Positions 5,833 through 12,220 of a DNA stretch of 16,376 nucleotides are shown in pieces. How positions within the stretch are numbered: position 1 is the first letter of the stretch; each line of letters starts with the position of its first letter. The notes beneath the pieces were generated by a model. That model did no database searches. It saw only the letters and a program-made list of their open reading frames with translations, and was not told the origin of the DNA. The stretch comes from CAYNFH01 sp964396385 (GTDB lineage Bacteria; Armatimonadota; Chthonomonadetes; Chthonomonadales; CAJBBX01): positions 1 to 16,376 of the forward strand of contig CAYNFH010000155.1 of NCBI GenBank assembly GCA_964396385.1, given 5' to 3'. A program made the translations under genes and the position numbers.

Positions 5833-7629
5833 GTCCTCGTAGGTGAACTGCCCCGGCTTGTAGATGTCCCAGAGGCTTACGCGGCCCTCCTGGTTCTGCC
5901 ACAGCACCCTAGGGTGGTTGTCGTACCCCACCGCCAGCATGGAGGGATTCCAGCTTGGAAAGGGGCCGTAGTCGTCGAAAGTGAAGCTGCCGTCGGAGGC
6001 AACGGTCCAGAGGGAGAGCTGGCCGGTGGCCTCGTTGCACCACATGACCCGCGCCTGCCCGTCTCCTCCTACGGCCATTCCCGTCGCCTGCCACTGGTCG
6101 CTCGGTCCACCGTAGGGGCCGTAGTTCCGGAGCTGGAACTGCCCAGGCCCGGTGATGGTCCAGAGGGACATCTGCTGATTGGCATCGCTATTGGTCCAGA
6201 GGAGGCGCGGCTTGTTGTCGGGTCCCATGGACATAGCGCGAACACTCCAGCCCGGGTACGGCCCGTAGTCGTCATAGTCGAAGGAGCCCGGGCCATTGAT
6301 GGTCCAGAGCGACACCTTACCGTCCGTACGCTCCCACAGCAGCCGGACTCGATTGTCTGTCCCAACGGTTATCTTGATCGGTTTCCAGCCGTCGTACGGC
6401 CCATACTCCTGGTGATCGAACGTGCCGTCGGCGTGCAAAGTCCAAAGGGAGGCTTCGCCTTTGTACAGGTTACTGAAGAGCAGACGCTGGAGACCATCCG
6501 TCCCTCCGACGGCGCTATCGATGCAGTCGAAGCCGCCCAGAGCGTAGTCACGAACAGACAGGCCGGAGGTAGCAGACAGCGACCACACGGATGTTTTCCA
6601 ACTGAAAGGGTTCTGTGGCCGCCAGACTAGATGCGGACGGATAGGAGTTAGAAGGAGCGACTGCATTCCCCCGCCCTGCGGATTCACGACTATCTGCCCG
6701 GAGTCGGTTATGCCCGCTGCGTCTTCGAGTGCTGCCCCGGCGGCTGGAGAGATGAGAGAGTTCAGGTTCCTCAAGCCATTCTGGCTATCCCAGACGAACG
6801 CCGAATCGATAGCATAGCCATAGATGGTAGGCTCGGAATCTTTTCCTACTACCTGCCCGCTGGCATTGATCGCCCGAGCGGCGCTCGCGTGGACACTGAT
6901 GTCCTTCATCTGTCCGTCTGAGTACACGAAGGCATGCTGCATGCCTTCCCCGATGAGCGAATACCACCCCGCAATTTGCCCTTTGTCATTGATGGTGGTG
7001 GCAGTGCCCGTCTGGCCGGTTGCCCACCCGAGATTTGTGATCTGCCCGTCGGAAAATACGCAGGGGTACTGTAGGCCGCCCGGGACATCGGCCCAGCCCA
7101 CCGCCTGGCCCAGGTTATTGATGGCCATCGCCGCGCTGTTGCCGCCCGCGAGTGTGCCCAAGTCTACGGGACCGTCTGGCGTGAAGAGACAGGCGTGAAG
7201 GTATCCGGCTGCCGTTTGGAAGCACCCGACAATCTGGCCGAGGTTATTGATTGTGTTTGCGCTCGAATAGCTGCCTCCCAGCGATCCGAGATCCCTCATC
7301 GTACCGCCGGCGTAGAGCCACGCGTGGGTGGAGTTATCGGGCGATATGGAACGGCCCACGATCAGTCCCCCGTCGTTCAAGCCGTTTGGAAAAGTCTGCG
7401 GCCCGCCGAAGCTCAGGATGTCAGCGCCGGTTTGCAGGTAGCCGCCGACGAAGTACTGCGAGCCAAGTATCTGGCCGCGGTTATTGATCGCAACGACGGT
7501 GGATGCGCCGGCCCCAAGCGGCCCAACGTCGGTAACTGTGTATCCCTGCGCGGCAGCGGGGTGCGCGGAGAGGGCGGAGAGGCAGACGGCAAGGCCCGCC
7601 AATAGGCCGTGGCACTTATTCCAGGTCAT
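5779..7629 (-). CDS. Secreted HAF-repeat protein with six C-terminal propeller-like repeats
   Basis: This 616-residue exported protein has no known reaction. ATG 7629 is chosen over an in-frame TTG nine codons upstream because GGAGG lies five bases before it and the signal peptide then begins MTWNKCHGLLAGLAVCL, with likely cleavage after AHPAAA near residue 27. Residues about 30-330 hold at least seven HAF-type repeats (for example AINNRGQILG, TINNLGQIVG, TINDKGQIAGW, AINASGQVVG), a motif of predicted extracellular proteins. From about 340 to the end are six repeats of about 46 residues with the pattern YGP..GW.......G.D...RLLW.....G..SLW.....G.F, probably blades of a beta-propeller. The chain ends on a partial repeat (EDYGPFPGWSPVAITPGIE). 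It may bind glycan or another surface, which is inference. It sits alone between repeat-rich gaps, and a copy of its 3' end lies at 8434-8487. Confidence 0.8.
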   Translation of the reverse strand: MTWNKCHGLLAGLAVCLSALSAHPAAAQGYTVTDVGPLGAGASTVVAINNRGQILGSQYFVGGYLQTGADILSFGGPQTFPNGLNDGGLIVGRSISPDNSTHAWLYAGGTMRDLGSLGGSYSSANTINNLGQIVGCFQTAAGYLHACLFTPDGPVDLGTLAGGNSAAMAINNLGQAVGWADVPGGLQYPCVFSDGQITNLGWATGQTGTATTINDKGQIAGWYSLIGEGMQHAFVYSDGQMKDISVHASAARAINASGQVVGKDSEPTIYGYAIDSAFVWDSQNGLRNLNSLISPAAGAALEDAAGITDSGQIVVNPQGGGMQSLLLTPIRPHLVWRPQNPFSWKTSVWSLSATSGLSVRDYALGGFDCIDSAVGGTDGLQRLLFSNLYKGEASLWTLHADGTFDHQEYGPYDGWKPIKITVGTDNRVRLLWERTDGKVSLWTINGPGSFDYDDYGPYPGWSVRAMSMGPDNKPRLLWTNSDANQQMSLWTITGPGQFQLRNYGPYGGPSDQWQATGMAVGGDGQARVMWCNEATGQLSLWTVASDGSFTFDDYGPFPSWNPSMLAVGYDNHPRVLWQNQEGRVSLWDIYKPGQFTYEDYGPFPGWSPVAITPGIE

Positions 7630-7751
7630 GTGTTCCTCCGGAGATTCGGGTGGCAAGTGAGGCTGAATGCGCCAGCGGGGGCGTAGGCGGGCGCGAACGC
7701 GGCAGGTTAGGAGGCGCCGATGGCCGTGGGGTTATTCCATATTCAGCGACC

Positions 7752-7785
7752 AACTAGCGTTAGTTCTCTTTTAGCGCACGCGCTA
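7752..7785. repeat. Pair of small palindromes upstream of the HAF gene
   Basis: AACTA-GCGT-TAGTT (7752-7765) and TAGCGC-AC-GCGCTA (7772-7785) stand side by side between the toxin remnant and the HAF gene, 120-155 bases before the HAF start. They could be a regulator site or the end signal of the toxin-antitoxin transcript. No confident promoter was seen nearby. Confidence 0.35.
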
Positions 7786-7833
7786 GCCGCACGAGGTGAG
7801 ATGAGAGGAGGAGGATCGCCACGGGGGGCCGGG

Positions 7834-8094
7834 TTACGCGCCGTAGTGGTAGCGGCACGCAATGACCACGACTTCAGTGGATGTAGCAGAATAGACGAGA
7901 CGATGCTCTTCGTTGATCCTGCGGGACCAGTAGCCGGAGAGATCGCCGCGGAGCGCTTCCGGCTTTCCGATGCCTTCAAACGGGGAGCGGAGGATGTCCT
8001 TGATGAGCAACTTGATGCGGTTCAGCAGCCGGCGGTCATGTTCCTGAAATCAGAGGTAGTCCGACCACGCGGAGGTCGTGAAGCAGAGCTTCAC
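7834..8094 (-). pseudogene. yoeB: YoeB/Txe-family toxin with in-frame stop at codon 15
   Basis: Read from GTG 8094, the frame matches the mRNA interferase YoeB over its whole length: VKLCFTTSAWSDYL, then TGA (8052-8050), then FQEHDRRLLNRIKLLIKD onward to ACRYHYGA and a TAA at 7836-7834. The residues known in E. coli YoeB as catalytic fall at exactly the same numbers here: E46, R65, H83 and Y84. YoeB cuts mRNA in the ribosome A site. The TGA replaces an aromatic position (Y15 in E. coli) and is one base from TGG. The GTG start overlaps the antitoxin stop (GTGA), the usual coupled layout. No ATG follows the stop; a TTG at codon 29 could at most start a truncated chain. Either a real loss of toxin, a sequencing error or a readthrough event is possible. 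Family assignment is certain; the functional state is not. Confidence 0.88.
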
Positions 8095-8345
8095 GGCTCC
8101 AGCAGATCCTTCTCCTCAGATTGGCCGGCTTCGGCCTCCGCGATCGACCGGCGGAGATGGGCGGCGTTGGCCGGGTTCGCGAGAAGATAGTGCGTTTCGG
8201 CCCAGGCGTTGTACTCGTCCAGCGGCATCACCACGACCTGCTCGCCGGACTCGGTGAGCACGATTGCGGGCTCGGAATCCTCCATCACTCGCTTCAACAG
8301 CCCGTCCAAGTTCCGCTTCGCCTCCGCCACCGTTACAGCACGCAT
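8091..8345 (-). CDS. yefM: YefM/Phd-family antitoxin
   Basis: This 84-residue protein is full length for YefM. The N-terminal dimer and DNA-binding part is clear (MRAVTVAEAKRNLDGLLKRV), followed by PAIVLTESGEQVVVMPLDEYNAWAET and the helical toxin-binding tail (YLLANPANAAHLRRSI, ending EEKDLLEP). Antitoxins of this type bind and block the toxin and repress their own promoter. AGGAGG lies about eight bases before ATG 8345, and a perfect TATAAT is 31 bases upstream. The paired toxin gene carries a premature stop, so the antitoxin may now be an orphan, possibly still guarding against a related toxin elsewhere. Confidence 0.92.
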   Translation of the reverse strand: MRAVTVAEAKRNLDGLLKRVMEDSEPAIVLTESGEQVVVMPLDEYNAWAETHYLLANPANAAHLRRSIAEAEAGQSEEKDLLEP

Positions 8346-8375
8346 CCGTCCGCTCCTCCTGTCTCCCTGGCCGGT

Positions 8376-8381
8376 ATTATA
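8376..8381 (-). promoter_or_regulatory. -10 box of the antitoxin-toxin promoter
   Basis: A perfect TATAAT on the minus strand, 31 bases before the antitoxin start and followed by a strong AGGAGG ribosome site. The predicted -35 region (around 8399-8404) is not TTGACA-like. The box overlaps the edge of the direct repeat: the left copy has TATAG instead, so the sequence joining at this edge creates the box. Confidence 0.5.
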
Positions 8382-8433
8382 GCAAAGCGCAGACGCCCCC
8401 GGGATTCGCGCGAGAGCGCCATCGTGTCTTGCG

Positions 8434-8487
8434 TCACTCTATTCCCGGAGTGATCGCAACCGGGCTCCAGCCGGGGAAGGGGCCGTA
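8434..8487 (-). pseudogene. Remnant of a second HAF/propeller gene (last 18 codons)
   Basis: On the minus strand this encodes YGPFPGWSPVAITPGIE and a TGA stop, identical to the C-terminus of the 616-residue HAF protein. Sequence 5' of it does not continue as the same protein. The 3' flank (8378-8433) also resembles the flank of the HAF gene. It is most simply the stump of a duplicated gene whose body was lost, or the edge of a recombination event. Confidence 0.8.
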
Positions 8488-8547
8488 ATGGGTGCTTAGG
8501 TCAGTGGATGCACGTGTCATCTGTGTAAGGCGAGCCAAGAAGAGCAT

Positions 8548-8565
8548 GATGGGCCTGGGCCCATC
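8548..8565. repeat. GATGGGCC-TG-GGCCCATC hairpin
   Basis: Perfect 8-base arms around two bases, in the divergent gap between the antitoxin and the beta-propeller gene. It could stop transcripts or be an operator for the plus-strand operon. The rest of 8488-8625 shows nothing else I can name. Confidence 0.45.
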
Positions 8566-8600
8566 CCCTCGCGGATTCGGAGCAGGCCGCCCCGCCGGGG

Positions 8601-8606
8601 TATAAC
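8601..8606 (+). promoter_or_regulatory. Putative -10 box of the polysaccharide operon
   Basis: TATAAC stands 20 bases before the ATG at 8626, giving a leader of roughly 10-15 bases. A weak TTCGGA lies 19 bases upstream. Three genes in this window have a G/C-flanked TATAA box but no good -35, so this is tentative. Confidence 0.35.
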
Positions 8607-8625
8607 ATTCAGCGGGAAAGATTTC

Positions 8626-9543
8626 ATGAACTGGATCAAGAGGGGATTGATCTACGGTCCGGACGGTACCAGCGCCTGGGCCGAGCACTCCGCCCTCCAG
8701 CCCACGCCGTTCTCCCTCACCCCCAGCACCATCCGCGTTTTCGCCGGTTTCCGCGATCGTGAGGGCATGAGCCGCGTGGGCTGGGTGGACGTGGACGCCG
8801 AGGACCCGGCGCAGGTGCGGGGAGTCTCAGAGACGCCGGCGCTGGACATCGGCCGGCCGGGGGCGTTCGACGATAACGGCGTCGTGCCGTGCGCGGCGGT
8901 CCGGCGCGGGGACGAGATCTGGCTCTACTATGCCGGGTACCAGCTCTGCAAGCGCGCCAAGTTCCTGGTCTTCGGGGGCCTCGCCACCAGCTCGGACGGC
9001 GGCAACAGCTTCCAGCGCTACAGCAAGGCGCCCATCTTCGACCGCACGTCCGACGAGACCCTGTTCCGCGTGGTGCACTGCGTGCGGCACGAAGGCGGGC
9101 GCTGGAGGATCTGGTACTGCAGCGGAGACGAGTGGGTCCCCGGCCCGGGCAGGGACCTGCCCGTATACGACACGAAGTATGTAGAGTCCGCGGACGGTAT
9201 CATCCCGAACGGCCCCCCGCAAGTGGCCGTCTCCCTCTCCGGCGATGAGAACCGCATCGGCCGGCCCACCATCGTAAACCTGGACGGCCGGTACCACATG
9301 TACTTCACCACCGGCACGCCCGGCGGCGGCCTGGGCATGGGCTACGCCGTCTCCGATGACGGTGTGGTGTGGACCCGGTGCGACTCCGAGGGGGGAATTG
9401 GGCCCTCCGAGTCCGGCTGGGATTCGCACGACATCTGCTACGGCTGCCTACTGGAGCATGGCGAGCACGTCTACCTCTTCTACAACGGCAACAACTACGG
9501 ACGGGAGGGCTTCGGATTCGCGGAGCTCGACCGACGTGCGTGA
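8626..9543 (+). CDS. Five-bladed beta-propeller protein, glycosidase-like
   Basis: This 305-residue protein resembles the five-bladed propeller fold of the GH43/GH32/GH68/GH130 group; many such proteins occur, unassigned, in O-antigen clusters. There is no signal peptide, so it should act in the cytoplasm. Two Asp-box-like turns are visible (SSDGGNSFQR at 122-131, SDDGVVWTR at 243-251). Blade strands are IWLYYAGYQL (98-107), RWRIWYCSGDEW (159-170), RYHMYFTTG (222-230) and HVYLFYNGNN (281-290). Possible acidic site residues are D82/D83, E168-like GDEW and D266 (GWDSHDICYG), but no catalytic set is proved. ATG 8626 has GGGAAAG six bases upstream. As first gene of the operon it may act on a sugar nucleotide, a lipid-linked glycan or serve as a sugar-binding scaffold; I cannot choose. 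Confidence 0.75.
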   Translation: MNWIKRGLIYGPDGTSAWAEHSALQPTPFSLTPSTIRVFAGFRDREGMSRVGWVDVDAEDPAQVRGVSETPALDIGRPGAFDDNGVVPCAAVRRGDEIWLYYAGYQLCKRAKFLVFGGLATSSDGGNSFQRYSKAPIFDRTSDETLFRVVHCVRHEGGRWRIWYCSGDEWVPGPGRDLPVYDTKYVESADGIIPNGPPQVAVSLSGDENRIGRPTIVNLDGRYHMYFTTGTPGGGLGMGYAVSDDGVVWTRCDSEGGIGPSESGWDSHDICYGCLLEHGEHVYLFYNGNNYGREGFGFAELDRRA

Positions 9544-9567
9544 CGCTCCCAGCGCGAGAGTCGCAAC

Positions 9568-9592
9568 GTCATTCCGCGCAGAGCGAGGAATC
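9568..9592. repeat. GTCATTCC...GGAATC intergenic hairpin repeat
   Basis: ATTCC (9571-9575) pairs with GGAAT (9587-9591), and CGC with GCG inside, leaving an AGA loop and one G-A mismatch. The wording GTCATTCC...GAGGAATC is that of a common dispersed bacterial intergenic repeat. It lies in the 84-base gap before the acyltransferase gene. Confidence 0.55.
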
Positions 9593-9627
9593 CGGCCTCC
9601 GGCTCACCCTGCGAAGGGCAGTCTCAG

Positions 9628-10566
9628 TTGCTGACCGCCACTCCCTACACGGCCGCGCACAAGGCGGAGTGGGACGGATTCGCCGCGAAGGCCAAGAACG
9701 GGATCTTCCTCTTCCAGCGCGACTACATGGAGCACCACGAGGAGCGGTTTGTAGACGGCTCCCTGCTGTTCCACCAGGACTCCCGGCTGGTCGCGCTGCT
9801 GCCCGCCAACCGCGACGGCGACACGCTGGTCTCGCACGGCTGGCTCACTTTCGGCGGCTTCCTTACGGACGCCTCCATGACGCAGTCGGTCATGCTGGAG
9901 CTGTTCGCCGCCCTCACGGACCATCTGCGTGAGGCGGGCGTCAAGCGGCTGGTCTACAAGTGTATCCCGTACGTCTTCCACACGCTTCCGGCCGAGGAGG
10001 ACCGGTATGCACTTTTCCGCGCCGGGGCGCGGCTCATCCGGCGCGACGCCTCCTCCGCCATCGACTTCCGCGAGCCGCTCAAGTTCCGCAAGGGCCGGAT
10101 CTACTGCGTCAAGCGCGCGAGATCGGCGGGTGTCCAGGTGCGGGAGGCCGCGGATTGGGAGCGGTTCTGGGAGGTGCTGGAGGAGAACCTGGGGCAGCGG
10201 CACGGCGTCAAACCGGCCCACACGGTCCAGCAGATCCGGCTGCTGCACGCGCGCTTCCCAAACAACATCCGGCTGCACGTGTCCACGTTGGGGAACCAGG
10301 TCCTGGCAGGCGCCGTGCTGTTCGAGAACACCCACAGCGCGCACGTGCAGTACATCTCGTCCACCGAGCAGGGAAGGGAGCTCGGCGCGGTGGATATACT
10401 GTTCGACCACCTTATCAACGAGCGGTACTGCCACAAGCGGTACTTCAGCTTCGGCGTCTCTACCACGGACGCGGGCCAGTCGCTCAACGAGGGGCTGATC
10501 GCGCAGAAGGAGGGCTTCGGCGCCCGGACGGTGGTGCATGATTTCTACGAGCTGGAGGTAGGGTGA
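9628..10566 (+). CDS. FemAB/GNAT-fold N-acyltransferase of the sugar operon
   Basis: This 312-residue protein fits the GNAT/FemAB-like acyltransferases (Acetyltransf_6 type) that recur next to FdtA and DegT genes in polysaccharide clusters. Two related halves are visible. The N-terminal half has FLFQRDYMEHHEERFVDGSL (27-46) and a glycine-rich SHGWLTFGGFLT (69-80). The C-terminal half has LAGAVLFENTHSAHVQYISS (226-245), GAVDILFDHLI (253-263) and the tail LNEGLIAQKEGFGARTVVHD (286-305). TTG 9628 is the likely start, with AAGGG nine bases upstream and no better codon near. Its stop overlaps the ketoisomerase start (GTGA). It probably moves an acyl group to the amino made by the downstream aminotransferase; this is inference from position, since no hexapeptide acetyltransferase lies in this operon. 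Confidence 0.75.
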   Translation: MLTATPYTAAHKAEWDGFAAKAKNGIFLFQRDYMEHHEERFVDGSLLFHQDSRLVALLPANRDGDTLVSHGWLTFGGFLTDASMTQSVMLELFAALTDHLREAGVKRLVYKCIPYVFHTLPAEEDRYALFRAGARLIRRDASSAIDFREPLKFRKGRIYCVKRARSAGVQVREAADWERFWEVLEENLGQRHGVKPAHTVQQIRLLHARFPNNIRLHVSTLGNQVLAGAVLFENTHSAHVQYISSTEQGRELGAVDILFDHLINERYCHKRYFSFGVSTTDAGQSLNEGLIAQKEGFGARTVVHDFYELEVG

Positions 10567-11006
10567 ACCAGCTGAATCCCGTCACCTATTCCATGCCCTT
10601 GTCCAACGCCAGAATAATCGACCTGCCCGTGGTGCATGACCCGCGCGGCAACCTCACCTTCATCGAGGGCAACCGCCACGTGCCCTTCGAGATCCAGCGG
10701 GTCTACTACCTCTACGACGTACCGGGCGGGGCAGCGCGGGCGGGACACGGCCACAAGACGCTCCACCAGCTCATCGTGGCCATGTCCGGCAGCTTCGACG
10801 TGGAGCTGGACGACGGCCGCGACAAGGTGAAGTACCACCTGAACCGCTCCTATTACGGGCTCTACGTGCCGCCCATGATGTGGCGCTATATCGACAACTT
10901 TTCGTCCGGCTCCGTCTGCCTGGTGCTGGCGTCGGCGCCGTACGACGAATCCGACTACTACCGCGACTACGACACGTTCGTTGCCGCCGTGAGGGACGCG
11001 AGATGA
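10563..11006 (+). CDS. FdtA/QdtA-type dTDP-4-keto-6-deoxyhexose 3,4-ketoisomerase
   Basis: A 147-residue single cupin of the WxcM-like/FdtA family. These enzymes shift the keto group of dTDP-4-keto-6-deoxyglucose from C4 to C3, giving the substrate for amination at C3. The start of the cupin is IIDLPVVHDPRGNLTFIEGN (18-37). The catalytic histidines are in the GHGHK motif (H62, H64), followed by LHQLIVAMSGSFDVELDDG and the second cupin motif (YGLYVPPMMWRYIDNFSSGS). GTG 10563 is chosen because GGAGG lies four bases before it and it overlaps the previous stop; an ATG at 10593 has no ribosome site. FdtA (galacto product) and QdtA (gluco product) cannot be told apart from the sequence alone. The RmlA/RmlB enzymes that would feed it are outside the window. 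Confidence 0.9.
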   Translation: MNQLNPVTYSMPLSNARIIDLPVVHDPRGNLTFIEGNRHVPFEIQRVYYLYDVPGGAARAGHGHKTLHQLIVAMSGSFDVELDDGRDKVKYHLNRSYYGLYVPPMMWRYIDNFSSGSVCLVLASAPYDESDYYRDYDTFVAAVRDAR

Positions 11007-12220
11007 GGGTGCCGTTCCTGGACCTGGCGCCGATGTATGAGGAGCTCCGGTCTGAGCTGGACGCCGCCTACCAGAGGACCATGTCCTCCGCCTGGTACAT
11101 CATGGGCCGGGAGTGCGACGCCTTCGAGGCGGAGTACGCCCGCTACTGCCAGGCGGAGCACTGCGTGGGCGTCGGGAACGGCCTGGACGCGCTCAGCCTG
11201 CTCCTCCGCGCCTACGGCATCGGGGCGGGCGACGAGGTGATCGTGCCCGCGCACACTTTCATCGCCACCTGGCTGGCGGTCTCCTCCGTGGGCGCGACGC
11301 CGGTCGGCGTGGACGTGGAGTGGGAGAGCTTCAACCTGGCCCCGGGTCGGATCGAGGAGGCCATCACCCCCCGGACTCGGGCCATCATTCCGGTCCACCT
11401 CTACGGCCGGCCGGCCGACATGGAGGCCATCCACCACATCGCGGCGGCGCACGGGCTGAAGGTGATAGAGGACGCGGCGCAGGCCCACGGCGCCACGTAC
11501 CGCGGCCGGCGGGCGGGCAGCCTCGGGGACGCGGCCGGGTTCAGCTTCTACCCGGTCAAGAACCTCGGCGCCATCGGGGATGGCGGGGCTGTGACCTCCA
11601 ACGACGGAGAGCTGATGGAGCGGCTCCGGCTGATCCGCAACTACGGGTCGCGCGCCAAGTACGTGCACGAGGAGGCGGGGGTGAACTCCCGCCTGGATGA
11701 GCTGCAGGCCGCCTTCCTCCGCGCCAAGCTGCGCGTGCTGGACGAATGGAACGAGCGCCGCCGCCGCGTCGCGCGCACCTACGCCGAACGCCTGTCCGGC
11801 CTCGAGGAACTTACCCTTCCTGAAGGGATTGAGGGGGCGAGCGGGCGAGCGGGCGAGGGGGCGAGGGGGCGAGCGGGCGACACGGCGATTCCGGATTCTG
11901 GACCTTCAACCTTCAACTTTCAACCTTCAACCGAATCCGTGTGGCACCTCTACGTGGTCCGTACGCCGGACCGGGACGGAATCCAGAAGCGGTTGGCGGA
12001 GGCCGGCGTGGGCACCATGATCCACTATCCGTGTCCGCCCCACCTCCAGCAGGCATACGCCCACCTGGGCCTCGGCCCGGGTACGTTTCCCGTGGCGGAG
12101 CGCATCGCCCGGGAGGCGCTGAGCCTCCCCATGGGACCGCACCTGGACGACCAACAGGTGGAGTACGTCTGCGAGTCCGTCCGCGCGGCGCTCGGGGCCA
12201 CGAGCGCGCTGCCGGCATGA
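11003..12220 (+). CDS. DegT/DnrJ/EryC1 aminotransferase (FdtB/QdtB-type)
   Basis: A 405-residue PLP-dependent sugar aminotransferase that would aminate the 3-keto sugar made by the ketoisomerase, normally with glutamate as donor. It begins VPFLDLAPMYEEL, as family members do. Key sites are GVGNGLDALSLLLRAY (56-71), EDAAQAHGA with D157 for the PLP ring nitrogen, and FSFYPVKNLGAIGDGGA with the Schiff-base lysine K186. ATG 11003 overlaps the ketoisomerase stop (ATGA) and has GAGGGA six bases upstream. Family length is about 370; the excess is one insert at about residues 278-310 (SGRAGEGARGRAG, then STFNFQPST) encoded by a repeat element of exactly 99 bases. It sits between LPEGIE and ESVWHLYVVRT, which normally adjoin, in a surface loop before the C-terminal strand, so the enzyme may well remain active. 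Confidence 0.92.
   Translation: MRVPFLDLAPMYEELRSELDAAYQRTMSSAWYIMGRECDAFEAEYARYCQAEHCVGVGNGLDALSLLLRAYGIGAGDEVIVPAHTFIATWLAVSSVGATPVGVDVEWESFNLAPGRIEEAITPRTRAIIPVHLYGRPADMEAIHHIAAAHGLKVIEDAAQAHGATYRGRRAGSLGDAAGFSFYPVKNLGAIGDGGAVTSNDGELMERLRLIRNYGSRAKYVHEEAGVNSRLDELQAAFLRAKLRVLDEWNERRRRVARTYAERLSGLEELTLPEGIEGASGRAGEGARGRAGDTAIPDSGPSTFNFQPSTESVWHLYVVRTPDRDGIQKRLAEAGVGTMIHYPCPPHLQQAYAHLGLGPGTFPVAERIAREALSLPMGPHLDDQQVEYVCESVRAALGATSALPA
11833..11931 (+). repeat. In-frame 99-base composite micro-repeat in the aminotransferase gene
   Basis: Three parts follow one another. First, six perfect tandem octamers of pattern GSGGGCGA (11833-11880). Second, a 23-base core with TCCGGATTCTGGA (11890-11902), the reverse complement of 1652-1664 and near 4278-4290. 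Third, the heptamer CTTCAAC three times and TTTCAAC once (from 11904 to 11931). The total is 99 bases, so the frame is kept. Exact edges are uncertain by a few bases. Confidence 0.85.

Noticed and set aside
5701..6630. A 309-codon plus-strand frame
   Set aside because: It is antisense to the repeated C-terminal half of the HAF protein, and its apparent repeats simply mirror that gene.
7743..7979. A 78-codon minus-strand frame overlapping the toxin
   Set aside because: It is out of frame with the clear YoeB match and shows no similarity of its own.
10880..11002. Upstream extension of the aminotransferase frame
   Set aside because: It overlaps the conserved end of the ketoisomerase gene. The family start VPFLDLAP and the ATGA overlap support 11003.
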